Source: Allium sativum (taxonomy: Eukaryota > Streptophyta > Magnoliopsida > Asparagales > Amaryllidaceae). From it: a DNA stretch of 64,000 bases. The stretch's first letter is position 1. Each line of letters opens with the position of its first letter. The stretch lies in NCBI GenBank assembly GCA_030737875.1, contig CM060921.1:404342192-404406191 (forward strand). The letters are read 5' to 3'. Under the pieces are notes generated by a model. That model saw only the letters and a program-made list of their open reading frames with translations, was not told the origin of the DNA and made no database searches. Shown here one piece after another: positions 8,590-17,847 of the stretch. Position numbers and translations under genes: made by a program.

Positions 8590-11067
8590 GAGAGATTGAC
8601 CCCGAGGGAGTTGCCCAAAGGAGCGCCTGAAGACCTGGATCCCAGAAAAGACGAGGAACCAGAGGCTAGGAATGCAACTCCTAATGAAGCGACAGTGGAA
8701 ATTCCCATTGATGAAGCTGATCCGACAAAAGTTTTGAAAATTGGTTCTCAATTGGATCCACGTCGAGCTAAAGAACTAACAGACTTCTTGAAGGCAAACC
8801 TAGACGTGTTCGCCTGGACCCATGCTGACATGTGTGGGAAATTGCCATCCATTATAAGTCACAAATTGAATGTGAATCCGAAGCATCCGCCTGTGAAGCA
8901 AAAGAGACGCATGCTGGGCCCAGAGAGGTCGGCTGCTCTCAAAGAGGAAGTAGAGAAGTTGAAGCAGAATGGATTTATTCGAGATTCGACTTATCCCGAC
9001 TGGATATCGAATCCCGTCTTAGTAAAGAAGCCAAACGGAAAATGGCGGACTTGCATTGACTTTTCAGATTTAAATAAAGCTTGCCCGAAAGATAGTTTCC
9101 CACTTCCCAGGATTGACCAGCTTGTAGATTTGACAGCAGGTCATGAACTTCTCTCTTTCATAGACGCATATTCTGGATACAACCAAATTCCTATGCACGT
9201 ACCAGACCAAGAACATACGAGCTTCATTACGAATTTGGGGTTATATTGTTATGTTGTAATGCCATTCGGATTGAAAAACGCTGGAGCTACTTACCAGCGC
9301 TTGGTAAATAGAATGTTTTATAATCAAATAGGAAAAACTATGGAAGTTTATGTGGATGACATGCTTGTCAAATCGAAACAGTCCTCCAGCCATACGCAAG
9401 ACTTGGCGGAAATGTTTGGTATCCTGCGAAAGTATCGGATGAAATTGAATCCTCTGAAATGCTCATTTGGAGTGGCATCAGGAAAGTTCCTTGGCTTCAT
9501 TGTAAGCTCCCGAGGAATTGAAATCAACCCTAGCCAGATAGCAGCAATTAGAAATATCGAAGAGCCGAGGAGAATTAAAGACGTCCAAAGTCTTGCAGGG
9601 AAAGTAGCGGCGCTGAGTAGATTCATCTCCAAAGCCACAGACAAATGTGTTCCGTTTTTTGATTTGATTAAAAGAGGAAAGAAGAACTTCGAGTGGACTC
9701 CGGACTGTGTTGAGGCCTTTCGAAATCTATTGGAACTGCTAGAGAAACCGCCGATTTTATCAAAGCCCGTAGATCACGAAGAATTGTTTGTTTACTTGGC
9801 AGTCTCGGCTCACGCCGTCGGCACAGCCCTGGTTCGAGAAGAAGACAAAGTACAAAGGCCAGTGTATTATGTAAGCAAGAAATTAGCAGCGGCAGAGCGC
9901 AACTATCCAAAGATTGAGAAGCTTTCTTACAGCCTCCTAATCGCATCCCAAAAACTTCGTCACTATTTCCAAGCTCATCCAATAACCATATACACCGACC
10001 AGCCCTTGAGGCAGGTGTTGCAGAGACCCGAAGCATCGGGAAGGTTGATCAAGTGGAACATAGAACTAAGTCAGTTTGATTTGAATTTTCAACCACGAAG
10101 GTCGATCAGGGGGCAAGATCTAGCAGACTTTATTGCGGAGTTCACCGTTCCAGAGGAGGAAGTAATCAATGACAGAGTGGTTAAGTCCGAGGAGGAGTTA
10201 AAGATAGATCCGTGGAAACTATATACAGATGGAGCCAAGAACGACCGAAGGTCCGGAGCTGGAATTGTCTTAGTCACTCCCGAAAGACGGTCGTTATATT
10301 ACGCCCTGCGATTAGAATTTTCGGCGACTAACAATGACTCTGAATATGAAGCCCTGATTGCCGGGCTGAAGCTTGTAAAAGACCTCGGAGTAAAAATGTT
10401 AGACATATTCTGTGACTCTAAAATTGTTGTTTGCCAATTGCGAGGGGAATTTGTGGCTCGAGGACCTCGACTTATCGCCTACCTCAAGAAAGTGAAAGAG
10501 CTATTGAATAGCTTAGAGCGGTACAACATCACACACATTCCCAGAGTTGAAAACCAGAAAGCGGATAGACTGGCAATGCTGGCTAGTTCCGACAATCCAG
10601 AAGAGACTGAAATAATTCCAATTGAAACGTTGGAATCGCCAAGCTTTGAGTTAATGGAAATTGAATTCGCTTTTGAAGCGGAACCAGAGAAGGAGTCGTG
10701 GATGACTCCAATTAAGAATTTCCTTAAGAATGGGACACTCCCATCGAAGAAGAGTGAGAAAAGAGCTGTAGTTCGCAAAGCTACCAGATATGTCATACAA
10801 GATGATACTCTCTATAGGCAAGGATTTTCTATGCCCCTGTTACGATGTATAGCACACGACGACATCAAGCGTGTACTAAGAGAAGTACACGAAGGTGAGT
10901 GTGGAGATCATACAGGAGGTCAAACTTTAGCAAAGAAGATATTGCGGTACGGATACTTCTGGCCTACGATCAATAAAGATGCAGCTGATTATTCACGACG
11001 CTGCGATAAGTGCCAGAGATTCGCTAAAATCCCAGGGCACCGTCGACCCAACTTAAATCAATGGTGA
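8584..11067 (+). CDS. pol: Polymerase: RT, RNase H, second (archaeal-type) RNase H, integrase zinc finger
   Basis: In frame with gag-protease across the UAG. The first in-frame ATG is at 8830, so AUG initiation would lose about 80 residues upstream of RT. RT has FPLPRIDQLVD, FIDAYSGYNQI, MPFGLKNAGATYQ and the catalytic YVDD at 9349-9360. The native RNase H region runs through KLRHYFQAHPITIYTD (about 9940-10000) to QDLADFIAEF (about 10110-10140). A second RNase H begins at LYTDGAKN (10219), with SEYEAL, FCDSK and NQKADRLA carrying the expected acidic residues; this doubling is characteristic of Tat elements. The integrase zinc finger is at the end (H...H near 10890-10910, CDKC near 11005). It stops at TGA 11065-11067 just before the integrase core, which continues in another frame. 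Confidence 0.92.
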   Translation, partial: QLERLTPRELPKGAPEDLDPRKDEEPEARNATPNEATVEIPIDEADPTKVLKIGSQLDPRRAKELTDFLKANLDVFAWTHADMCGKLPSIISHKLNVNPKHPPVKQKRRMLGPERSAALKEEVEKLKQNGFIRDSTYPDWISNPVLVKKPNGKWRTCIDFSDLNKACPKDSFPLPRIDQLVDLTAGHELLSFIDAYSGYNQIPMHVPDQEHTSFITNLGLYCYVVMPFGLKNAGATYQRLVNRMFYNQIGKTMEVYVDDMLVKSKQSSSHTQDLAEMFGILRKYRMKLNPLKCSFGVASGKFLGFIVSSRGIEINPSQIAAIRNIEEPRRIKDVQSLAGKVAALSRFISKATDKCVPFFDLIKRGKKNFEWTPDCVEAFRNLLELLEKPPILSKPVDHEELFVYLAVSAHAVGTALVREEDKVQRPVYYVSKKLAAAERNYPKIEKLSYSLLIASQKLRHYFQAHPITIYTDQPLRQVLQRPEASGRLIKWNIELSQFDLNFQPRRSIRGQDLADFIAEFTVPEEEVINDRVVKSEEELKIDPWKLYTDGAKNDRRSGAGIVLVTPERRSLYYALRLEFSATNNDSEYEALIAGLKLVKDLGVKMLDIFCDSKIVVCQLRGEFVARGPRLIAYLKKVKELLNSLERYNITHIPRVENQKADRLAMLASSDNPEETEIIPIETLESPSFELMEIEFAFEAEPEKESWMTPIKNFLKNGTLPSKKSEKRAVVRKATRYVIQDDTLYRQGFSMPLLRCIAHDDIKRVLREVHEGECGDHTGGQTLAKKILRYGYFWPTINKDAADYSRRCDKCQRFAKIPGHRRPNLNQW

Positions 11068-11918
11068 GTCCTTGGCCATTTGCCACATGGGGAATAGATA
11101 TCATTGGAGTTCTACCAATTGCTAAAGGAGGAGCTAAGTATGCAATAGTAGCCGTGGACTATTTTACGAAGTGGGTGGAAGCTGAGCCCTTGACCAAGAT
11201 CACAACAAGAAAGGTGATAAGTTTTGTGGTCAGAAATATTATATGCCGGTTCGGGATTCCAAGGACGATTATAACTGACAACGGAACCCAGTTTGATAGT
11301 ACTGAATTCAGAAATTTCTGTCAGAAGTATAAGATAGACAAGCGATATACTGTTGTTGCCTATCCGCAGTCAAACGGGCAAGTAGAGGCAATAAACAAAG
11401 TTATAAAATCCATCCTCAAGAAACGGTTAGAGCGTGCAAAGGGAAGATGGGTTGACGAATTGCCCCTAGCTTTGTGGGCATATCGAACAACATTTAAGAC
11501 AGCCACCGGTCATACCCCTTTCTCTCTCTCCTTTGGCTCCGAAGCAGTAATTCCAGTTGAAATGGAAGTTCCTTCCCACAGGGTGACATATTATGACCCA
11601 ATGACGAATCGGGCGCTCTTACTTGAGTCTCTTGATGAAGTCGAAGAAAAAAGGGATGAAGCGGATTTGCGTGCGGCAAGACATCGACGTCAGATGGCAC
11701 GCTATTATGACAAAAAAGTTCGCCTCAGGACTTTTGAACCAGGAGATTTGCTGCTAAAGAGAGTTTTTCCATCCCTTCCTCACCTCGGCCCAAAATGGGA
11801 GGGACCCTTTGTCATCCAACGGAAACTTGAAAAAGGAACCTTCAAGTTAACGACCGTAGATGGCGAAGAAGTCCCCCAAGCATGGAATGCCCAACACTTA
11901 ATGCGATATTTGGATTAG
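11061..11918 (+). CDS. int: Integrase catalytic core and C-terminal domain (Tat element)
   Basis: 285 residues in the -1 frame relative to polymerase, overlapping its end by 7 bases. The DDE triad is visible: D13 (TWGIDIIG), D73 (ITDNGTQF) and E109 (SNGQVEAINK), with the D-35-E spacing expected. The C-terminal part has the GDLLLKRVFP...GPKWEGPFVI fold segment common to plant gypsy integrases. There is no chromodomain. In relatives the zinc finger and core are one reading frame, so the shift is either a one-base indel that kills this copy or a programmed frameshift; an indel is more likely. It inserts the cDNA into the genome. Confidence 0.88.
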   Translation: MVSPWPFATWGIDIIGVLPIAKGGAKYAIVAVDYFTKWVEAEPLTKITTRKVISFVVRNIICRFGIPRTIITDNGTQFDSTEFRNFCQKYKIDKRYTVVAYPQSNGQVEAINKVIKSILKKRLERAKGRWVDELPLALWAYRTTFKTATGHTPFSLSFGSEAVIPVEMEVPSHRVTYYDPMTNRALLLESLDEVEEKRDEADLRAARHRRQMARYYDKKVRLRTFEPGDLLLKRVFPSLPHLGPKWEGPFVIQRKLEKGTFKLTTVDGEEVPQAWNAQHLMRYLD

Positions 11919-11984
11919 AAATGCTGTACTCTTTTTTATTTTTCCTATGAACCCTGTAATAAGGCACGACTTGCCTTGGGAAAA

Positions 11985-12070
11985 TCTGACGATATGAATA
12001 AAGGACTATAAAGTGGATGTCGGCTACGACTTAGCTGAACCACTATAAAAATATTGTGTGTTATTTACTT
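11985..12070 (+). terminator. Internal copy of an LTR-type poly(A) module
   Basis: After integrase, ATGAATAAAGG (11994-12004) is followed by AAGTGGATGTCGG, GAACCACTATAAA and TTGTGTGTTATTTAC. The same ordered blocks form the R/U5 end of this element's own LTR (about 5593-5650 and 18645-18700) and of the other Tat-like LTR (about 52485-52565). In LTRs this is where the transcript is polyadenylated, so this copy may end a gag-pol mRNA before the antisense gene. Function is inferred from resemblance. Confidence 0.55.
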
Positions 12071-12228
12071 TTATGCATTACGTATATACATTTATCAGTT
12101 ATTCTGTTGTGATTATAAGATACAGGATAACTCACAGGTTAAAAAGGTTGAAGACAGTTTAGACATAAAAAGAAGCACAACGACTGTTTGGGCGATAAGA
12201 CATAAAAGAATGAGAAAACGACATTCTT

Positions 12229-12530
12229 AACTCTAACTCTCCAGAGAGAGAGAGAGTATAAAAGCGTCTCCGACTGAGCGCTGAAAAAGAAGTTCTCTTC
12301 CTAACTCTAACTCTCCAGAGAGAGAGAGAGTATAAAAGCGTCTCCGACTGAGCGCTGAAAAAGAAATTCTTCTCCTAACTCTAACTTTCCAGAGAGAAAG
12401 AGAGTATAAAGGCTTCTCCGACTGAGCGCTGAGAAAGAAATCTTTCTCCGTTGAAAGACCGGGGAATAAATAGATGACTGAGCTCAACTTTAACTCTCAA
12501 AAGAAAGAGAGAGAGTATAAAAGAAATGCC
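12229..12530. repeat. Tandem GAGA-TATAAA array between polymerase and antisense gene
   Basis: Three units of about 70-75 bp plus a shorter fourth. Each has TCTCCAGAGAGAGAGAGAG followed at once by TATAAAAG or TATAAAGG, then CTCCGACTGAGCGCTGA. Every unit pairs a GAGA tract with a perfect TATAAA, so the array looks like a multiplied core promoter on the plus strand, although it may be a simple minisatellite. Confidence 0.8.
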
Positions 12531-12739
12531 ACAAAAAAGCGAAGGGTACCGACGGCACAGGAAGTGCTATCCCGTCAGAGAACCGGGAGCATTCAGATTG
12601 CTCGATTAAGCATTAAATAGTTTGTGGGAATTGACCGGGGACACATATGTATACGCATATTTCCCCCTCCACAACTTCGTTTTACAACTATAGACATGAA
12701 TTTTTACATAAGTGCAGAACTACTAACAAACAAACATTG

Positions 12740-12765
12740 CAAGAAGTGAATTATTTTTATTTACA
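12740..12765 (-). terminator. Candidate poly(A) signal of the antisense gene
   Basis: On the minus strand TTTGTAAATAAAAATAATTC lies about 110 bases after the stop codon of the antisense gene and includes AATAAA. The placement suits a plant 3' end; no transcript evidence is available. Confidence 0.4.
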
Positions 12766-12873
12766 AATGAATGAATTTGTACAGGAAAATAGCTGAAAAA
12801 GAAAATGCAGGAGCTACTTTTGTAGCAGCAATTATTGGTTCACAAAAATGCTAAAAAGATACAGGGCAATCCA

Positions 12874-15050
12874 CTATTTAGATTTGGAATGAGCCTTGGA
12901 TTTCTTGGCGGCTTTCTCCGCATCCTTTGCTTCTTTCTCAGCTTCGGTCAAGATTCGTTTGGACTTCTTTTTTCCTGAAGATGCGGTGCTAGAGCCAGTA
13001 GACTTCTTTCCGGAGGGCGGGGCACTGGAATCAAGAGAAGATTTTTTAGCAAGTTCTTCTGTAATAGATCTAGTTGAGAGCTTAACAACTAACCTTGAAC
13101 CCGCATCCACAACTGCGAGGGGCTTGAGGACCTCAGGGTCTAGTTCTTCAGCCTTTAATTGCAAGCGCTTGTCTTGATCAGCCTTCATTGCAGCCAAGGT
13201 AACGTCATCAGCGCTTTTTGACTCCCCGGTTATTGCAACTTCTAGTTCCTCTTCATGCCCCCCGTCTCCGCCGTCGTCCCTTAAAGCTGCTATCATTTCT
13301 TCATCATGGGGAGTGGTGACCTTAGTTGTCTCACTTCCTTCTCCCAAGTCTATAGAAGCAGCCTTGTCTTCCCCTTTTTTGGCCCTATCTGCGGGTTTTG
13401 TCCCAGCGGCAGCTCCTTGAGCTACATCTGTCTTTTCGGATGATTCGACACCTACAGAATGAGAAGCAACAGTTATCAACTCAGGAAAAAACAATGAGTC
13501 TCTCATCGATTGTTCAATCACGTGGGGAAAGGTAGAAATAGCTTTGGCAAATTGAGGAGAAAAGATAGGGATACCTTCCGAAGACTTCTCAGCAGGGGTG
13601 ACTACTACCTCTGGGGCTATTTCAGGAATAGGGGATAGCAGAGTTGTTTGGGGAATTCCCGGATTTTCGGGGTCATACTCTTCTACTTCAGAGGTTGCAG
13701 GGACAGAAGAAGAGGAACCAGCTTCGAGAATAGTTTTTTGTTTAGACTTCCGTCTCTCTTCTTCCATGGCCTCAGCAATAAGGCGGCGCCCTTCAGCCAG
13801 GCGCTCCGGTTCATCATCTCTCAAGTATTTCTCCATCAGTTTATCTTCATCGAGGGAATCGACCTTAAGTTCCTCTTTTTCCCACTCGACGATCTGATTC
13901 CATACTTGAACTAGGGTGGATGGATAGTCCTCGATCCAAGAAATGTTTCGGCGACGAATAATATGTGCGAAGAATTCAATCATTAGCTCGCCGAAACCCT
14001 GAATGTCAGCCTCCGCCTCTGATAGTTGCTTGCGGGCTTCCTCCGCAGATTTAATAGCACACTCTACATTGCCCTCGGCCAGGGCAGCCCTATTCTCTGC
14101 CTCCAACAGCTTTGAAGCCAAGTCGGCATTTTTCTTTTCTAATTCAGCACTCCTCTTTGCTAACTCGGCGTTTTTCCGTTCAAGCTCAGCATAAGCAAGG
14201 CGTGTCTTAGCAGCTTCTGACTTGGCCTCGTCAGCTTGCTTTTTTAATTCAGAACGCTCCTGAGTATGAGATTCAAGCAAATCGTGATAACGCTTTTGCA
14301 TGTCCTCGAATTGTTGTTTGAAATTAGAAGCGTCCCTTTGAGCGATCGCTAGCTGAGCTTGAGTGTCTTCCAAATATTTTCCTAGAGCTTTTAAAGCCTT
14401 AGCATCCTCCTCCGCGGCCTTTTGCATTGAATCAATATTTGTGATTAGAGTGCGGATGATTCTAGAAAGATTGCGTGAATATTTGAACATCTCAGTATAT
14501 TGTTTCTCCACCAAATCAATCTTTGCCTTGGCTTCATTTGCCCAATTAGAAGAAATAGGTTCAAGAGTAGGTAAAAAGGTTAAAGTCTCGAAGTAGTGCT
14601 CGGGAAATTGCTCCTCTAAATATGCCAGCTTTACTGCAGTTCCCGCATCTAGTGGGGGAGGAGCGGGAATTGATAATTCGGTGTCCCTATGTGAAGAGGA
14701 TTCAGTAGTCTCTTTGTCCGTCCTAGGTCGTTTAGTGGTAGGGACCTTGTGCTTACTTCGAGACCCAGTTTCTTTTGGAGGAGTTCTCTCTCTACTCCGC
14801 TTTTCATGGGAAGAAGTGGAGTCTTTAGATGGTGGTCTGTCCTCTTCCCTGCGGCTCTGATAACCCTTGTACTTATCTTGCTCTGGCCGAACTGGTGAGC
14901 GAGAACGCGAGGGTCGAGAGCGATAAGGATCGTAAGGCCTTCTCTCATCCCTGTCGCGGTCATCACGACGGTCCTATTCGACATCCCGAGGAGGATTGGA
15001 CATGCTGCGACGAAGCTTTCTTATATCATAGTAAGATCGAGACATCGTAC
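12874..15050 (-). CDS. Antisense gene, exon 3: RS-rich, coiled-coil, basic tail
   Basis: Begins after a good splice acceptor (TTTTACCATGCAG, AG at 15052-15051). One frame is open to 12874 except for a single TAG at 14976-14974. The first part is Arg/Ser/Asp-rich (repeated RSR, RDDRDRDERR), like RS domains of splicing-related proteins. From about 14520 to 13970 it is a long Ala/Glu/Lys coiled coil (AELERKNAELAKRSAELEKK and similar). An acidic Ser/Thr region follows, and the end is a strongly basic, Lys-rich nuclear-localisation-like tail. No catalytic motif is visible. Two shorter ORFs read here separately belong to this exon. Function is unknown; antisense ORFs with charged, coiled-coil C-termini are known in the Tat lineage. 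Confidence 0.7.
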
Positions 15051-15168
15051 CTGCATGGTAAAACAAACGAAGTTTAGAGTTAATGGATTCACGAAGAAAG
15101 AGGTGCAATGGATGCTAATGCTGTTGTGTAAAGTGTATCCTAAAGTGGTGTGTTTCCCCCCAACCAAC

Positions 15169-15732
15169 CCGAGTCTGAAGCTATTCTAGTACGAGTAGGC
15201 TCTTTGGCCTTAGCGGGAGTGGTCTCTTCAGAAGAGGTGAAGACTAAAGGATCCTTCCTGAAATCCTCTGAAGTGTATATAGTCTCGGGTAAGGGGAGAT
15301 CCCTCAAACCCTGAAATATTTGCTCATCAGTACTAGGAATATTCCCCTCGGAAGCATTAAGTGGCGACTCTGCTGGGGATGTAGACTTTTCCCGAGAAGT
15401 GGCCTCCTCGGGGGCAGCATATCCTTCTCGATGCCTTTTTGCCAGGTTAGCCAATTCGTCATCTTGTGTAGAAGATGGAGAAGGTGAAGCTTGAAGAGGC
15501 ACTGTAGGAATTCCCGAGCCTTCTCCTGTTTCTGGAACCACCTCCACTGGAGGAATGTATGCGTAAGGGACCGTCCCATGACCGATGCTACGAAAAACAG
15601 ATAATAGCCCATGAAAGTGAAGATATTCGTCTTTAAGGACTTCGTCGATAGTCAAGAATTTCTGATCGCCATTAAGAAGTCGGTGCATCCGATCAAAGAA
15701 CACCTGATCTGATATCTGTTTGGGGTTGTCGA
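15169..15732 (-). CDS. Antisense gene, exon 2
   Basis: Starts right after the acceptor TTTTTGTTTGCAG (AG at 15734-15733). The frame entered by splicing exon 1 at 15810 is exactly the open one here. Residues such as FFDRMHRLLNGDQKFL and LKDEYLHFHGLL continue a globular domain, then Pro/Ser/Glu-rich sequence follows. The exon end is uncertain: GT donors after 15169 or after 15193 both give the correct phase for exon 3, and neither is a strong consensus. Confidence 0.6.
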
Positions 15733-15809
15733 CTGCAAACAAAAAGGAAAACAGGTCAAGATGATGATTCAAGTGTATAGAGCCCGGATTTAGAAAATCA
15801 GTGCTTTAC

Positions 15810-16566
15810 TTGATTTTGTCCATCTACTGGCGCATCCAGGCTGTCGCTTCACGTAGAACCATTCTAGTCTGGAGTCTCCAGCTTTACTGCTAAATGGTGC
15901 AGAGATTATCTTCCTTTTTGGAACTGATTCAAAGTAGCAGAAGGATGGAGTCTCTCGAGTCCGATGCTAGAAATTATAGAAGAAGTGAACGTCATCAAAC
16001 GTGAGCTCTATGCCTAGGATTTCACGATATGCTATGTACAAGGTGTGCAAATAGGCATATGAATTGGGATGCAACTGCATGGGGGCAATCCGCATTTGTC
16101 TTAAGAAATCAACGATGAAAGGAGAGAATGGAGGAATGGCGCCGACCATGCACATTAATCGAGTGACCGCCATATATCCTTCTGGAGGGTCGTGGGGACG
16201 GTCAGAGCGTGAAGGCACTAGAGTGTCCCTTTTCATTATCCCGTATTTTAAGCAAATTCGGACAAGTCGATCATTGTCAATCGTTGATTCAACGGAGTCT
16301 GGAGGTGATTCCAATATAACGGCTGATTCAAATTCGTCAGGGGCTCGATCGTCACCGATCCCTCCTTCCTCCTCAAAACCCAGAGAAACCTCGTTCTCTG
16401 AAGACGCCTCGTTGCTTTCTCGATTTCCAACCCCGTAGTCTGGACCTTCACTGTCCCATTCTGGATTCGAAGAAGAAGATATATCCTCAAGAGTGATTTT
16501 GTTAGAAGTTTCCGGGGCTTCTTTCCTCTCAGCTAGTCTGGAAGAACGTCTGGGCCTCATTGTCAT
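15810..16566 (-). CDS. Antisense gene, exon 1: 'putative gypsy-type transposon' domain
   Basis: I chose ATG 16566-16564 (MTMRPRRSSRLAERKE); the frame is open further upstream but that part looks hydrophobic and non-genic. After a Ser/Glu-rich acidic stretch, residues about 125-200 (IPPFSPFIVDFLRQMRIAPMQ, then PNSYAYLHTLYIAYREILGIE and VHFFYNF) resemble the N-terminal domain annotated as 'putative gypsy type transposon' in plant proteins, typical of Tat antisense ORFs. A TAG at 15969-15967 interrupts it, but the same frame continues open to a GTAAAG donor at 15809. The intron 15809-15733 is 77 bp, GT...AG, and phase-compatible. Function is unknown; despite the family name there is no transposase catalytic triad. 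Confidence 0.7.
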
Positions 16567-16792
16567 GGAGCTATTGAAGAAGCAATAGCACGGATTAGAG
16601 TAAATTAGCCCGTACCCCCCTGTGTATGTGTGTGAACTAAAATGTGTGCAGTGAATGTGAGAAATGCAAAGTAAAAGTGCAGCAATGTAAGACGAAACTT
16701 TGAAGAGAAAGAGATAGTCAGAGTAGTTCTTAATGTTCATTTATGTCCGCAAGGCACTATCCTAACTGTTCATGAAGTTGGAAGTAATATCT

Positions 16793-16800
16793 TTTAAATA
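16793..16800 (-). promoter_or_regulatory. TATA-like element upstream of the antisense gene
   Basis: On the minus strand CTATTTAAAAG lies about 230 bases before the chosen ATG of exon 1. It is the best TATA-like match upstream of the gene and is offered as a weak candidate. Confidence 0.3.
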
Positions 16801-17847
16801 GTTGGGCGAAAGCTTGTGTTTTAGATTGAGTAGTGTTCGGTTCGGATACAGACACCAGGTTCGGATCGGATAGGCAAAGATCCATGTTCAGAGTGATATA
16901 TCCGGATCGGTTCGAAGATTGACATCCGGAGCGGATCGGGTTAACCTGGATAACCAGACCCCTATTCTCTCTTTTGTTTCACAACCGGGTCTGATCCGAG
17001 CGCATAAGTTTTGACCTTCATTGTATTCGTAGATCCGACCCGACCCGGTCAAACAAGTTAAAACTCATTTCTTGGCCCTATTGCTCCGACCCGATCCGGC
17101 TCTGTGAGTTTCTCTCTTTCCCTTTTTTCTCCTACCGTTCCCCTACCCGAACCGATCTCCTTCGAGTTCCTTCCTCTTCCTCCTCTTAAGTAGCGAACCC
17201 AACTCAAATTCCCAAGCCTTAATTAAAATCGACAGATTAAACACTCAAGTATTCGATAACGAGTTTCAATATCTTCCTCCAATGCCTCGAAATGGCGTCG
17301 ATGCCGTTGACGACGAAGGCGGAGGATGGAAGAGACCGTGGTGATGGAATTATTTAATTACTTTGCTAGAATCGTTCAAACTAACCGCGGATGTAAATTA
17401 AAAGCGAGTATGGCAACGAGATTCAGGATTACAAGACTACCTATGTGTTTGATTCGAAGATGGAAGCGAAAATTTTGAAGTTTCTTGGAAAGGCTAAAGC
17501 TTCGATGTGGAATCGGTTCGGATGAGCAGAAACGATGAATGAGAGAAAGGAAGAAAAGAGAAGTGAATTTATATAAAAAGCAAGCTGACTATTCGTATTC
17601 CCGATCGGACCGGCTCGAAAAGCCCAATGACGCCGCTTGGCCCACTAATCCCTTGCAAAGTAAAGGAAGAGAGAGATCCATTCGGGTCGGAACCCAAAGC
17701 AGAAATCCGTCCGGGTCGGAATCCGAACCGAACGGGATGAAGTGCGACAGCTTGGCATGTATGTTCAAAAGGAAGGATGAAGGCGTGGCGCAATGACAAT
17801 CAAAGCATGCTCCATTTCCAATAGAAGCATCCTTTGAGGGGGCAAAG
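16801..17847 (+). other. Tat element 3' noncoding region and polypurine tract
   Basis: No convincing gene. About 16830-17160 and 17600-17720 are crowded with variants of CGGATCGG and CCGACCCG, the same motif that fills U3 and the start of gag. The polypurine tract GAGGGGGCAAAG (17836-17847) abuts the 3' LTR. Small plus-strand ORFs look like chance ORFs in this motif-rich DNA. Confidence 0.7.

Noticed and set aside
15967..16740. A transposase gene on the minus strand
   Set aside because: The domain name 'gypsy-type transposon' is historical. There is no catalytic triad or terminal inverted repeat; it is the antisense ORF of the Tat element.
17539..17796. 85-codon plus-strand ORF before the Tat 3' LTR
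   Set aside because: Falls in motif-rich 3' noncoding DNA; composition explains the open frame and no domain is seen.
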